Source of the DNA: Methanoregula sp.
Lineage (GTDB): Archaea; Halobacteriota; Methanomicrobia; Methanomicrobiales; Methanospirillaceae
NCBI GenBank assembly: GCA_028705545.1
Contig: JAQWDG010000023.1
Span: forward strand, 1 to 14,691
Reading direction: 5' to 3'
Length of the DNA stretch: 14,691 bases
In this document: positions 1 to 6,431 of the stretch, piece after piece
How positions within the stretch are numbered: the first letter of the stretch is position 1
Layout of the letters: every line of letters begins with the position of its first letter
The notes under the pieces: model-generated
Told to the model about the DNA's origin: nothing
What the model saw: the letters and a program-made list of their open reading frames with translations, nothing else
Database searches by the model: none
Made by a program: the position numbers and the translations under genes

Positions 1-671
1 GCTGCACCGCCAAACATCCCCGAGTGGACCGGGTGGTCGAGGGTGGAGACCTCAACCGTGCAGGCAGCCACGCCCCGCAGGCTGGTCGTAAGCGCCGGCT
101 CTCCCGCGGAAAGGTTGCCGTTGTCGAGGATCACAAACGCATTGCAGGAAAAGAATTCCGGGTGCGCCGGCACGTACGCGTCGAGGTGGCTCTCGGTCTC
201 CTCCTCGCCTTCGATCACAATCTTCACGCCCACGGGTGGCCGGCCGCGAAAGAGCGCGAGCGCTGCGGCAATGGTTACGATCCCCGACTTGTCGTCCGCG
301 GTCCCGCGCCCGTACAGCCGGCCGTCCTTTTCTACCGGTCCGAAGGGATCGGTCTCCCACCCGTCCTCCCTTTTCGCCGGCTGGACATCGTAGTGGGCAT
401 AGAGCAGCACGGTCGGTGCACCGGCCGGTGCCGGGATCTCCGCACAGACCGCAGGGTATCCCCCCGGGATCTCCATCAACCGTGCGCCGGGGATCCGGTA
501 TTTTTTTAAGAGCGCAAGCGTTGCCTCCGCTGTTGCCCGGACCGGTTCTTCCGGATACCCGGGAAATGCAACGGACGGGTGCCGGACCAGGTCCGCAAGA
601 TCCATAACAACACCGGGCATCAGGGCGCAAGCCCGCGCCGCAAGGTCCGCAGCAGTCCGTTCGTTATCCAT
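1..671 (-). CDS. M20-family metallopeptidase (dipeptidase/ArgE-DapE type), C-terminus cut by window edge
   Basis: Zn-dependent amino- or carboxypeptidase-like hydrolase, probably cytoplasmic because no signal peptide is seen. The 223 visible residues run from an ATG at 671 through the left edge, roughly the first half of a family usually 400-470 residues long. Family landmarks are in order: the metal-ligand and activating pair H93-x-D95 (AHYDVQP), bridging Asp D126 in GRGTADDKSG, the catalytic Glu and metal ligand E157-E158 in EGEEETES, a further ligand D183 in ILDNGN, and the start of the lid domain with HSGMFGG near 217-222. The order and the DDKSG form fit the dipeptidase-like M20 branch better than DapE or ArgE proper, but the substrate cannot be read from sequence. 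It lies 67 nt downstream of the potassium channel on the same strand. TATA-like AT-rich sequence at 690-722 could give it its own promoter. Family certain, substrate unknown. Confidence 0.9.
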   Translation of the reverse strand, partial: MDNERTAADLAARACALMPGVVMDLADLVRHPSVAFPGYPEEPVRATAEATLALLKKYRIPGARLMEIPGGYPAVCAEIPAPAGAPTVLLYAHYDVQPAKREDGWETDPFGPVEKDGRLYGRGTADDKSGIVTIAAALALFRGRPPVGVKIVIEGEEETESHLDAYVPAHPEFFSCNAFVILDNGNLSAGEPALTTSLRGVAACTVEVSTLDHPVHSGMFGGA

Positions 672-738
672 CCACCGGCCCCCTTTTTGTGGTATAGTGG
701 TTCCCTTCGTGCCCGTTTATGTATATGGGAGGACGAGT

Positions 739-1545
739 TCACCGCGGCCGGTTTTTGAGTTCCGCTTCGATCCGGTCGAGACGGGCAAGGATCTCCTCCC
801 CGCGTTCCCCGGCCGGGACTGCTCCCGCCTTCTTCCCGTCATCCGGCGCAGCCGCAGTATCGTCCACGTCAGGTGCCAAAAGCTTGTTTGCGATATACCC
901 GGCAAGGGTCCCAAAGAGGCCGACACCCGTCGTCATCACGAGCACGCCGACAATCCGGCCCGCATTCGTCACCGGGTACCGGTCGCCGTAGCCCACGGTC
1001 GTGATCGTGACAGACACCCACCACATGGCATCGGATGCAGTCTGGATGTTTGCATTCGGGGCAAAACGTTCGGCCATGAGGACGAGCACGGAGCCGCACT
1101 CGATGACAAGCATCACGCAGAAGAACACGACATAGAGCATGCTCTCGGCCCGGTGCTTATTGAGCTGCTCCCAGATGTTCTTTGCACCGTACCTGCTCAT
1201 GAGCCGGTAGGCCTTGAAGATCCGAAAAACCCGAAGGATGCGCAGCGAGGGAATGCTCGCAAGAAGATCGGCCCACCCCCAGTCACGAAAGAAATAGTGG
1301 GTTTTGGATTGCGCCGAGAAAAGGCGGAAGAGAAAGTCGGCGATGAAAATAATAGTCAGGAAGAAGTTGAAGACAAGGATTACATTGACCGCATCCGGGT
1401 CGAGGCCCGGGATGTACACCAGTACAAGGTTTATGACCGAAAGGACCGAGACCCCGATGATGAAGAGCTCGTAGCCGGGATCTTTTAAGTCCTGAAGATC
1501 GGACGTCCTCTCCGCCTTCCCCGTTTCTGCTGTGGCTGCCGGCAT
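739..1545 (-). CDS. Voltage-gated potassium channel (Kv-like, six transmembrane segments)
   Basis: Tetrameric K+ channel subunit of the cytoplasmic membrane, 268 residues and complete. Predicted segments are S1 about 25-47, S2 54-78, S3 87-97, S4 101-118, S5 133-157, pore helix 171-182 and S6 194-222. S4 carries basic residues at every third position (R102, R105, R108, K111, R114, then R118), the pattern of a working voltage sensor. The selectivity filter TTVGYGD is at 182-188, so K+ selectivity is well supported. S6 has glycines (G207, G209, G212) that may act as a hinge. There is no RCK/TrkA-N domain. The tail has an acidic linker and a short amphipathic helix (about 249-266) that probably forms a tetrameric coiled coil. 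The ATG at 1545 lies about 30 nt after a TATA box at 1573-1582, so the transcript should be leaderless or nearly so. The trigger for gating in the cell is unknown. Confidence 0.93.
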   Translation of the reverse strand: MPAATAETGKAERTSDLQDLKDPGYELFIIGVSVLSVINLVLVYIPGLDPDAVNVILVFNFFLTIIFIADFLFRLFSAQSKTHYFFRDWGWADLLASIPSLRILRVFRIFKAYRLMSRYGAKNIWEQLNKHRAESMLYVVFFCVMLVIECGSVLVLMAERFAPNANIQTASDAMWWVSVTITTVGYGDRYPVTNAGRIVGVLVMTTGVGLFGTLAGYIANKLLAPDVDDTAAAPDDGKKAGAVPAGERGEEILARLDRIEAELKNRPR

Positions 1546-1572
1546 CTCTACCGGGGTATTTCCGGCGTCGGA

Positions 1573-1582
1573 CTATAATAAA
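1573..1582 (-). promoter_or_regulatory. TATA box of the potassium channel gene
   Basis: On the minus strand the sequence TTTATTATAG lies in otherwise GC-rich DNA. Transcription starting 25-27 nt downstream of its centre would begin near 1551, about six bases before the channel ATG. No convincing Shine-Dalgarno sequence is needed at that distance. Assigned by position and base composition only. Confidence 0.5.
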
Positions 1583-1625
1583 TCCGCAGGTTTGGCGCGA
1601 AATGGATGTTCAGTATGATGACAAT

Positions 1626-1772
1626 TTACCGGCTTCCCTTGGCATCCACAGTGCCGGTGCAGACTTCGCAGAGGATTGCGGCATATACTTCCCGCTCGTG
1701 GCTTGTCGGGGGATGGTATGGATCGCAAAGGACAGTTTCAACCTGCCGGATAACATCGCCAAGATTGGTCAT
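1626..1772 (-). CDS. Possible 48-residue protein of unknown function
   Basis: A short minus-strand reading frame from ATG 1772 to TAA 1626, reading MTNLGDVIRQVETVL at its start and ending in GTVDAKGSR. I do not recognise it. The composition looks protein-like: an amphipathic helix at about 3-17, a polar turn with PYHPPTSHERE, then a helix with two cysteines in the form C-E-V-C near 35-38. The Cys pair could bind metal or form a disulphide, but two cysteines alone make no zinc finger. The frame stays open upstream to a TTG at 1832, giving 68 residues, but that start is weak and the added residues look non-coding. A TATA-like element at 1876-1883 and a GGGAG 13 nt before the ATG could serve it. 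It lies between the channel promoter and the EF-2 terminator. The plus-strand frame over the same DNA looks less like a protein. Coding status is uncertain. Confidence 0.45.
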   Translation of the reverse strand: MTNLGDVIRQVETVLCDPYHPPTSHEREVYAAILCEVCTGTVDAKGSR

Positions 1773-1824
1773 ACGGATGGTAACACTCCCGGCCCTACAG
1801 GTGCCGCCCCGGTCTCCAGAATAA

Positions 1825-1869
1825 CCGGGCAAAGCGGGTACAAGGGCCTGTTTACCCCGTCTTTCCCGG
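1825..1869. repeat. Imperfect inverted repeat able to form a 15-bp hairpin
   Basis: Arms 1825-1840 and 1853-1869 are complementary: CCGGG pairs with CCCGG, AAAG with CTTT, CGGG with CCCG and TA with TA, broken only by single-base bulges, with a 12-nt loop (1841-1852). It sits upstream of the small minus-strand ORF and just inside a TATA-like element at 1876-1883. It could be an operator, an RNA structure in a leader, or part of an unannotated RNA. No T-run follows on either strand, so a factor-independent terminator is unlikely. Confidence 0.6.
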
Positions 1870-1875
1870 GAAGGG

Positions 1876-1883
1876 ATATATTA
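1876..1883 (-). promoter_or_regulatory. Possible TATA box upstream of the small ORF
   Basis: The minus-strand sequence TAATATATCC is an AT-rich island in GC-rich DNA. A start about 25 nt downstream would fall near 1853, inside the inverted repeat, and would give the small ORF a leader of about 80 nt. Support is by composition only. Confidence 0.3.
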
Positions 1884-1945
1884 CCAGAATAGTGCTGGTA
1901 CGATCACAGAACCACGCAGTTAGCCGTATCCGGGCCGGCACCGGG

Positions 1946-1983
1946 AAAAAAGAAAAAGGGACGGGGAAAAATTTTTAAAAAAA
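1946..1983 (-). terminator. Multi-tract oligo-T terminator of the rps12-rps7-EF-2 operon
   Basis: Immediately after the EF-2 stop codon the minus strand has four T-tracts: 1977-1983 (seven), 1967-1971 (five), 1953-1957 (five) and 1946-1951 (six). Runs of T on the non-template strand are the known intrinsic termination signal of archaeal RNA polymerase, and stacked tracts are typical behind highly expressed operons. No stem-loop is needed. The signal begins directly at the stop codon, so nothing else is likely to be co-transcribed. Confidence 0.8.
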
Positions 1984-4176
1984 TTATCCGAGGTAATCGC
2001 TCGGGGTCGGCATCTGGTCCTTGAGGCCTTTTCTCTTCCGGATGCTGATCACTACGTCTTTTACGAGGTTGTTGGGCACGAGCTCGAAACCGGCAAACTC
2101 GGTGTTCCACATTGCACGGCCTTCGGTTGCTGACCGGATATCACCGGCAAACCCGAAGAGCTCGGCGACCGGTGCTTTGCCGACCACCGTGATCGTGTCG
2201 CCCTCGCTCTGCATGTCAAAGACCTGCCCGCGCCGTCCCTGGATCTGGGACGTTGCAGCGCCCATCTGATCCATCGGCACCGAGATCTGGATGCGCTGGA
2301 TAGGTTCGAGGAGCGAGTCGCCGGCAATCAGCATACCGCCCTTGATTGCGCCACGGACCGCCGGGATGACCTGCGCCGGGCCACGGTGGATTGCATCTTC
2401 GTGGAGCTTGACATCGGTCAGGGTCATCTTGAGGTTCTGGACCGGCTCGTCAGCGAGCGGGCCGCCGGCAAGGGCTTCGTTGATACCTTCGATGATGAGT
2501 TCCATCGTTTCGTTGAGGTACTGGATACCCTTGGTCATATCGATGAGCATGTTGGTGCCCTTGATATGCTTGATGTTCTTTGCCTCGTCCTTGTCCATGC
2601 CGGCCTTGATTAAGACATCACGGCGCTCGATGTTCTGCTGGTTCATCGAGACATCGCCGGATTTTATCAGGTTCACGATCGCATCGGGCAGCGGTTCGAG
2701 CGTGAAGTAGAACCGGTTGTGGCGGTTCGGGGACTTGCCCTCCACATTCTCCACCTTGCCGGTGACCGTCTCACGGTACACGACAATCGGCGGGGAGGTA
2801 ACGATCTCGACACCCTTGTCGCGCTTGATACGGCCGGTGATGATCTCAAGGTGCAGCTCGCCCATACCTGCGATCAGGTGCTCACCGGTTTCCTCGTTGA
2901 TGGCGATAACGAGGGTCGGGTCTTCCTTTGCCACCTGCCGGAGCACTTCGACGAGCTTTGGCAGGTCCTTCATGTTCTTTGCCTCGACGGCAACGGTCAT
3001 GACGGGTTCCGAGTAGTGCTTGAGGGACTCAAACGGCGTCATCTCCATGAGGGAGGTAACGGTAGAACCGACGATTGCATCCTTAAGGCCGGTGACTGCC
3101 GCGATGTTTCCTGCGACAATCTCCTCGACCTCAACACGCTTGGGGCCCATGAAGATACCGACCTGCTGGAGGCGGTTCTCTTTTTTGGCCGAGCCCATCA
3201 CATAGAGCCCGTCGCCGCGCCGAAGCGTCCCGGAGAAGAGACGGCCCGTGGCAACCTCGCCCGCGTGCGGGTCAAACGAGATATCGGTGACCATCATGGT
3301 GGCCGGACCGTTCGGGTCGCAGGAGAGCATGGCCGTTCCTTCCTTGGTGGAGTGGTCGCCGTGCCAGATGACATTGACACGCCGGGGCTGGGCCTCGAGC
3401 GGGTTTGGCAGGTGGTGAACGACCATGTCGAGAACGACTTCATAGAGCGGGGAGTGCTTGGCCAGGTACTTCATGTCGCCGGCCCGGCACTTCTCGAAGA
3501 CATCTTTAAAGGAGACGCCGCTCTTTTTCATGTACGGGACCGAGATGGCCCAGTTGTAAAGCGCGGAACCGAACGCAACGGTGCCTTTAGAGGCATCGAG
3601 TTTCCAGCCGTTGTTGTAGGCATCCTCGTTCATGCCCTTGATGAGCTTGTTGACCTTGTCGATCACTTTGCCCAGGCGGATCTGCATCTCGGTCTCATCG
3701 ACCTTGAGCTCGTTGACCAGCCGGTCTACCTTGTTGATGAAAAGTACCGGGACGACCTGCTCCTTTAATGCCTGCCGGAGCACGGTCTCGGTCTGGGGCA
3801 TCGTCCCCTCGACCGCGTCCACGAGAACGACTGCGCCGTCCACCGCACGCATTGCACGGGTAACGTCGCCGCCGAAGTCTACGTGGCCCGGGGTATCGAT
3901 CATGTTGATGAGGTAGTCCTGGCCTTCGACTTCGTGCACCATCGAAACGTTCGACGCATCGATCGTGATACCACGGGCCTGCTCTTCCTCATCCGAATCC
4001 ATGAAGAGCTGTCTGCCCGCGAGTTCTTCCGAGATAATACCGGCACCCGCAAGCAGGTTATCGGACAGGGTGGTCTTGCCGTGGTCGATGTGCGCCACGA
4101 TACCAATGTTCCGGATGTGCTTGGGGTCCTTCATGAGCTCGACTACGCGCTCTACCGTTTTTTTGCCGCGTGACAT
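1984..4176 (-). CDS. fusA: Translation elongation factor 2 (aEF-2)
   Basis: GTPase that drives translocation on the archaeal ribosome; 730 residues, full length for the family. Domain I carries the P-loop AHIDHGKT (28-35), the switch II motif DTPGH (94-98) and the base-specificity motif NKVD (148-151). Domains II to V follow. Domain IV contains DAIHRGPAQVIPAVR, and H597 is the histidine that archaea and eukaryotes convert to diphthamide, so a diphthamide pathway is expected elsewhere in the genome. The EF-2 type, rather than bacterial EF-G, is shown by this loop and by the spacing of domains. The ATG at 4176 has a GAGGT ribosome binding site at 4184-4188, eight bases upstream. It is last in the rps12-rps7 operon, 24 nt after rps7, and is followed at once by a strong oligo-T terminator. 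EF-1alpha and S10, which often follow in archaea, are absent here. Confidence 0.98.
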   Translation of the reverse strand: MSRGKKTVERVVELMKDPKHIRNIGIVAHIDHGKTTLSDNLLAGAGIISEELAGRQLFMDSDEEEQARGITIDASNVSMVHEVEGQDYLINMIDTPGHVDFGGDVTRAMRAVDGAVVLVDAVEGTMPQTETVLRQALKEQVVPVLFINKVDRLVNELKVDETEMQIRLGKVIDKVNKLIKGMNEDAYNNGWKLDASKGTVAFGSALYNWAISVPYMKKSGVSFKDVFEKCRAGDMKYLAKHSPLYEVVLDMVVHHLPNPLEAQPRRVNVIWHGDHSTKEGTAMLSCDPNGPATMMVTDISFDPHAGEVATGRLFSGTLRRGDGLYVMGSAKKENRLQQVGIFMGPKRVEVEEIVAGNIAAVTGLKDAIVGSTVTSLMEMTPFESLKHYSEPVMTVAVEAKNMKDLPKLVEVLRQVAKEDPTLVIAINEETGEHLIAGMGELHLEIITGRIKRDKGVEIVTSPPIVVYRETVTGKVENVEGKSPNRHNRFYFTLEPLPDAIVNLIKSGDVSMNQQNIERRDVLIKAGMDKDEAKNIKHIKGTNMLIDMTKGIQYLNETMELIIEGINEALAGGPLADEPVQNLKMTLTDVKLHEDAIHRGPAQVIPAVRGAIKGGMLIAGDSLLEPIQRIQISVPMDQMGAATSQIQGRRGQVFDMQSEGDTITVVGKAPVAELFGFAGDIRSATEGRAMWNTEFAGFELVPNNLVKDVVISIRKRKGLKDQMPTPSDYLG

Positions 4177-4200
4177 GAAAATAACCTCGAAAAAAGATGT

Positions 4201-4815
4201 TTACCGGGCGGACTTTGCAATCCGCTCTTTTTCTTCCTTTTTACTGACCGAGTAACACTTCGCATCGCCCTTTGCGGCTGCGATAAGTTCGTCGGCAAGG
4301 ATGACGCTGACCGGTTTTTTTGCCTTGCCCGAAGACTTCTCGACTGCTTCGGCAATGAAACCGATTGCGGAGTCGACCCGGCGCATCGGCGCGGTATCGA
4401 CCGACTTCGGGACATTGATGCCGCCGTATTTTAACCGCACCGTTTCTTCGCGGGGCCCGGTGTTACCGATTGCCTCGACAAGGATCTCGACCGGGTTTCT
4501 CTTGGTCTTTTTATTGATGATCTCGAATGCATCCCGCACGATCCCTATTGCCAGCTGCTTCTTGCCGGTGTTATTCTCGGTCTGCATCAGGCTGTTGATC
4601 AGCCTCTCGACAATCATCATATTTGCCTTATTGAACTCCTGGCGGGAGAACTTGCCGCAGGAGTGGGGGATGATCTGGGGGGTGAGATTGACGTACCGCA
4701 CCAGGCTCGGGTCCGTGACTTTGACTTCGGATACGTCCCACTTGTTAAAGAGCAGCGCCTTTGACTGCGGTGCTGCCGCGGCCGGGGCGGCTGCCGGAAC
4801 TTCTGTTTCTGCCAT
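4201..4815 (-). CDS. rps7: 30S ribosomal protein S7 (archaeal uS7)
   Basis: Primary 16S rRNA-binding protein of the small-subunit head, lining the E-site/mRNA exit region. The archaeal/eukaryotic form is recognised from LLFNKWDVSEV near the N-terminus, the helix MMIVERLINSLM, the segment GKKQLAIGIVRDAFEIIN, the hairpin NVPKSVDTAPMRRVDSAIGF and a basic C-terminus. I chose the ATG at 4815 (204 residues) because AGGTGA lies about five bases before it; ATGs or GTG at 4818 and 4824 are in frame but crowd that site. An Ala/Pro-rich stretch of about 18 residues precedes the conserved core and is probably disordered. The gene begins five bases after the rps12 stop, so translation is probably coupled. 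EF-2 follows after 24 nt. Confidence 0.96.
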   Translation of the reverse strand: MAETEVPAAAPAAAAPQSKALLFNKWDVSEVKVTDPSLVRYVNLTPQIIPHSCGKFSRQEFNKANMMIVERLINSLMQTENNTGKKQLAIGIVRDAFEIINKKTKRNPVEILVEAIGNTGPREETVRLKYGGINVPKSVDTAPMRRVDSAIGFIAEAVEKSSGKAKKPVSVILADELIAAAKGDAKCYSVSKKEEKERIAKSAR

Positions 4816-4820
4816 CATGA

Positions 4821-5249
4821 TCACCTGCGCGGTTTCTCCTTCCTGCCAATGACCATTTCGTGGAGGCAGACATTGTTGACGCTCGTCACGACATACCGGA
4901 CCCCGGGGATATCTCCCATGGACCGGCCGAGACGGCCGCCGATGCCCTCGATCTCGACTTCATCGTGTTCATCGATGAAGTTGATAGCGCCGTCGCCGAC
5001 CGCGAATGCCGTAACCTGCCGGCCGTTCTTGATCAGCTGGACACGCACGCATTTCCGGATCGCCGAGTTGGGCTGTTTTGCCTCGACACCGACTTTCTCA
5101 AGCACGATACCCCTTGCCTGCGGAGCGCCTTCGAGCGGATCCGACTTTTCATCAAGGTTGAGTACCCGGCGAGCGTAGTTTTTGTCGCTCCACCGGAACT
5201 TATTTGCGTCCCGAACCAGTTTTCTGGCTGCGAATTTACCCTGTCCCAT
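4821..5249 (-). CDS. rps12: 30S ribosomal protein S12 (archaeal uS12)
   Basis: Decoding-centre protein of the small subunit, 142 residues, the normal archaeal length. The family signature QPNSAIRKCVRVQLIKNG is at 59-76, with the conserved loop PNSAIRK (60-66) that contacts the A site. The second signature runs through GIGGRLGRSMGDIPGVRY (102-119), and the tail is basic (GRKEKPRR). It is the first gene of the operon: a TATA box lies at 5301-5310 and GAGG eight bases before the ATG at 5249. rps7 starts five bases after its stop. No L30e or NusA gene precedes it, although these often sit upstream in archaeal genomes; here the neighbour is a divergent queD. Confidence 0.98.
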   Translation of the reverse strand: MGQGKFAARKLVRDANKFRWSDKNYARRVLNLDEKSDPLEGAPQARGIVLEKVGVEAKQPNSAIRKCVRVQLIKNGRQVTAFAVGDGAINFIDEHDEVEIEGIGGRLGRSMGDIPGVRYVVTSVNNVCLHEMVIGRKEKPRR

Positions 5250-5276
5250 TAAAGAGCCTCATTTTTGTTTTTCTAT

Positions 5277-5297
5277 CGTGGATACCGAAATCCCACG
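5277..5297. repeat. Small inverted repeat at the predicted rps12 transcription start
   Basis: CGTGGAT at 5277-5283 is complementary to ATCCCACG at 5290-5297 with one bulged base and a six-base centre. It lies between the rps12 TATA box and the expected start near 5280. It may be an operator or chance; this is the only evidence. Confidence 0.3.
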
Positions 5298-5300
5298 CTG

Positions 5301-5310
5301 AGATATATAC
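5301..5310 (-). promoter_or_regulatory. TATA box of the rps12-rps7-EF-2 operon
   Basis: On the minus strand the sequence GTATATATCT is a near-ideal archaeal TATA box. Start of transcription is expected near 5280, giving a leader of about 30 nt that carries the GAGG ribosome binding site of rps12. A second palindromic AT-rich element, ATTTATAAAT at 5326-5335, lies behind it and could serve either strand. Confidence 0.7.
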
Positions 5311-5382
5311 TAGCGCGGGGAACCGATTTATAAATTGTGGCATCCCACCTGCCTGACTTGTACTATTATCCCTCACTGCTCA

Positions 5383-5394
5383 TAATATTATATC
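5383..5394 (+). promoter_or_regulatory. TATA box of the queD operon
   Basis: TAATATTATATC lies in the divergent region facing the rps12 promoter. With normal archaeal spacing (about 25-27 nt from box centre) transcription would begin near 5415-5419, after the first in-frame ATG (5407) and at the second (5419). This argues for a leaderless queD transcript. A weaker AT-rich element, TACTATTATC at 5361-5370, would instead allow the upstream ATG with a short leader. Confidence 0.55.
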
Positions 5395-5418
5395 CCCGCC
5401 CGGCCAATGATAGCATCA

Positions 5419-5826
5419 ATGAAAGTCGGTATCTATAAAGAGGTGCAGATCGACACCAGCCACCGGCTCCTCCACTATCAGGGCAAGTGCGCGAACCTCC
5501 ACGGCCACCGCTGGAAGATCGAGGTCTGGATGGAAGGCGAACCGGGCCCGGACACCCAGATCGTGATCGATTATTCCGTGATAAAAAAGATCGTGGAGAA
5601 ATACGACCACCAGATCATCCTCAACAAGGAGGACCCGATGGTGCCCCGGATCGCAGAGTTCCACCCGGTGATTACCACGCCCGGCGATCCGACAAGCGAG
5701 CTCATCGCCACCTTAATCTGGGACGATCTTACCGCGGCCTGCCACGAACTGGGGCTGCGCGCGAATGTCAAAAAAATCCGCGTGTGGGAATCCCCGACAT
5801 CCTGTGCCGAGATTACGGAAAAATGA
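5419..5826 (+). CDS. queD: 6-carboxy-5,6,7,8-tetrahydropterin synthase (QueD)
   Basis: Converts 7,8-dihydroneopterin triphosphate to 6-carboxy-tetrahydropterin, the first committed step to preQ0 and so to archaeosine at position 15 of tRNA. The protein has 135 residues from ATG 5419. Zinc ligands H15, H28 and H30 and catalytic C24 appear in DTSHRLLHYQGKCANLHGH; the C-x3-HGH form marks QueD and differs from the E-x2-HGH of folate-type PTPS-III. The C-terminal VWESPTSCAEI holds the conserved Glu that anchors the pterin. An ATG at 5407 would add four residues, but it precedes the start site predicted from the TATA box and has no ribosome binding site; homologues usually begin near KVGIYKEVQIDTSH. 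Its stop overlaps the queE start in an ATGA, and it heads an operon with queE, queC, a Nudix hydrolase and a lipoprotein. Confidence 0.93.
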   Translation: MKVGIYKEVQIDTSHRLLHYQGKCANLHGHRWKIEVWMEGEPGPDTQIVIDYSVIKKIVEKYDHQIILNKEDPMVPRIAEFHPVITTPGDPTSELIATLIWDDLTAACHELGLRANVKKIRVWESPTSCAEITEK

Positions 5827-6431
5827 AGATCGCCGAGATTTTTTACAGCCTCCAGGGGGAGGGCGTGCGGCAGGGCGCTCCCTGCCTTTTTGTCCGGCTT
5901 AGTGGCTGCAACCTTTCCTGCCGCTGGTGCGACACAAAAGAAGCACTCGGCGGCGGTATCGCCATGAGCGAGGATTATATCCTCGAACAGTGCTGGCGCC
6001 AGAACCCGCGCTATGTCTGCATCACGGGAGGCGAACCGCTCATCCAGACTGAAGCGCTCCTCCCGCTCCTTGCATCGCTTGCAAAGCGCGGCACGGTGAT
6101 CGACATCGAGACAAACGGCACGATCGATTTTGCTCCCGTCCAGCAGTACGCTTCGGTCTGCATGGACGTGAAGTGCCCGTCGTCGGGAGAAAAAAGCGAC
6201 CTTTCGCTCCTTGCAAAGATCCGGGCCAAAGACTCCGTGAAGTTTGTCGTGGCAGACGTTGAGGACTGCCGGTACGCCCACGGGGTCATGGACAAGCACC
6301 CAATCGCAGGACCGGTCTTTTTTTCCCCGGTCTTTGGCGCGGACACGGCACCGATCGTCCGGTATATTCTCACCAACAGCCTGCCGGTCCGGTTCCAGGT
6401 CCAGCTCCACAAGGTCCTCGGGGTGAAATGA
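5823..6431 (+). CDS. queE: 7-carboxy-7-deazaguanine synthase (QueE), radical SAM enzyme
   Basis: Rearranges 6-carboxy-tetrahydropterin to 7-carboxy-7-deazaguanine using S-adenosylmethionine, a [4Fe-4S] cluster and Mg2+. The product has 202 residues. The substrate-binding YSLQGEG (8-14) and the canonical cluster motif C29-x3-C33-x2-C36 (CNLSCRWCD) are present, so this is the standard C-x3-C-x2-C form. The SAM-binding TGGEP is at 68-72, and ETNGT follows in the barrel. The protein is short, with a reduced radical SAM barrel as is normal for QueE. The ATG at 5823 shares ATGA with the queD stop, and its own stop TGA at 6429-6431 overlaps the queC ATG, so the three are probably translationally coupled. 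It lies between the genes of the preceding and following steps of the pathway, which fixes the assignment. Confidence 0.96.
   Translation: MKIAEIFYSLQGEGVRQGAPCLFVRLSGCNLSCRWCDTKEALGGGIAMSEDYILEQCWRQNPRYVCITGGEPLIQTEALLPLLASLAKRGTVIDIETNGTIDFAPVQQYASVCMDVKCPSSGEKSDLSLLAKIRAKDSVKFVVADVEDCRYAHGVMDKHPIAGPVFFSPVFGADTAPIVRYILTNSLPVRFQVQLHKVLGVK

Noticed and set aside
52..630. Minus-strand frame of 192 codons overlapping the left-edge peptidase
   Set aside because: The neighbouring minus-strand frame contains the complete M20 metal-ligand set and continues to the window edge; this one is a shifted frame rich in Arg, Gly and Cys.
697..1488. Open plus-strand frame of 263 codons opposite the potassium channel
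   Set aside because: The minus-strand product has a full six-segment channel with TTVGYGD; the plus frame gives a charged, low-complexity protein with no family features and is a shadow of GC-rich codon use.
1615..1621. C-box-like ATGATGA suggesting a C/D-box guide RNA
   Set aside because: No CTGA D-box or D'-box lies at a suitable distance downstream, so a guide RNA is not supported.
1602..1892. Plus-strand frame of 96 codons in the gap before EF-2
   Set aside because: Translation lacks protein-like pattern and crosses the inverted repeat; the minus-strand 48-residue frame is more plausible.
2719..3768. Plus-strand frame of 349 codons opposite EF-2
   Set aside because: Antisense to conserved EF-2 domains; it contains no recognisable domain and its openness follows from EF-2 codon bias.
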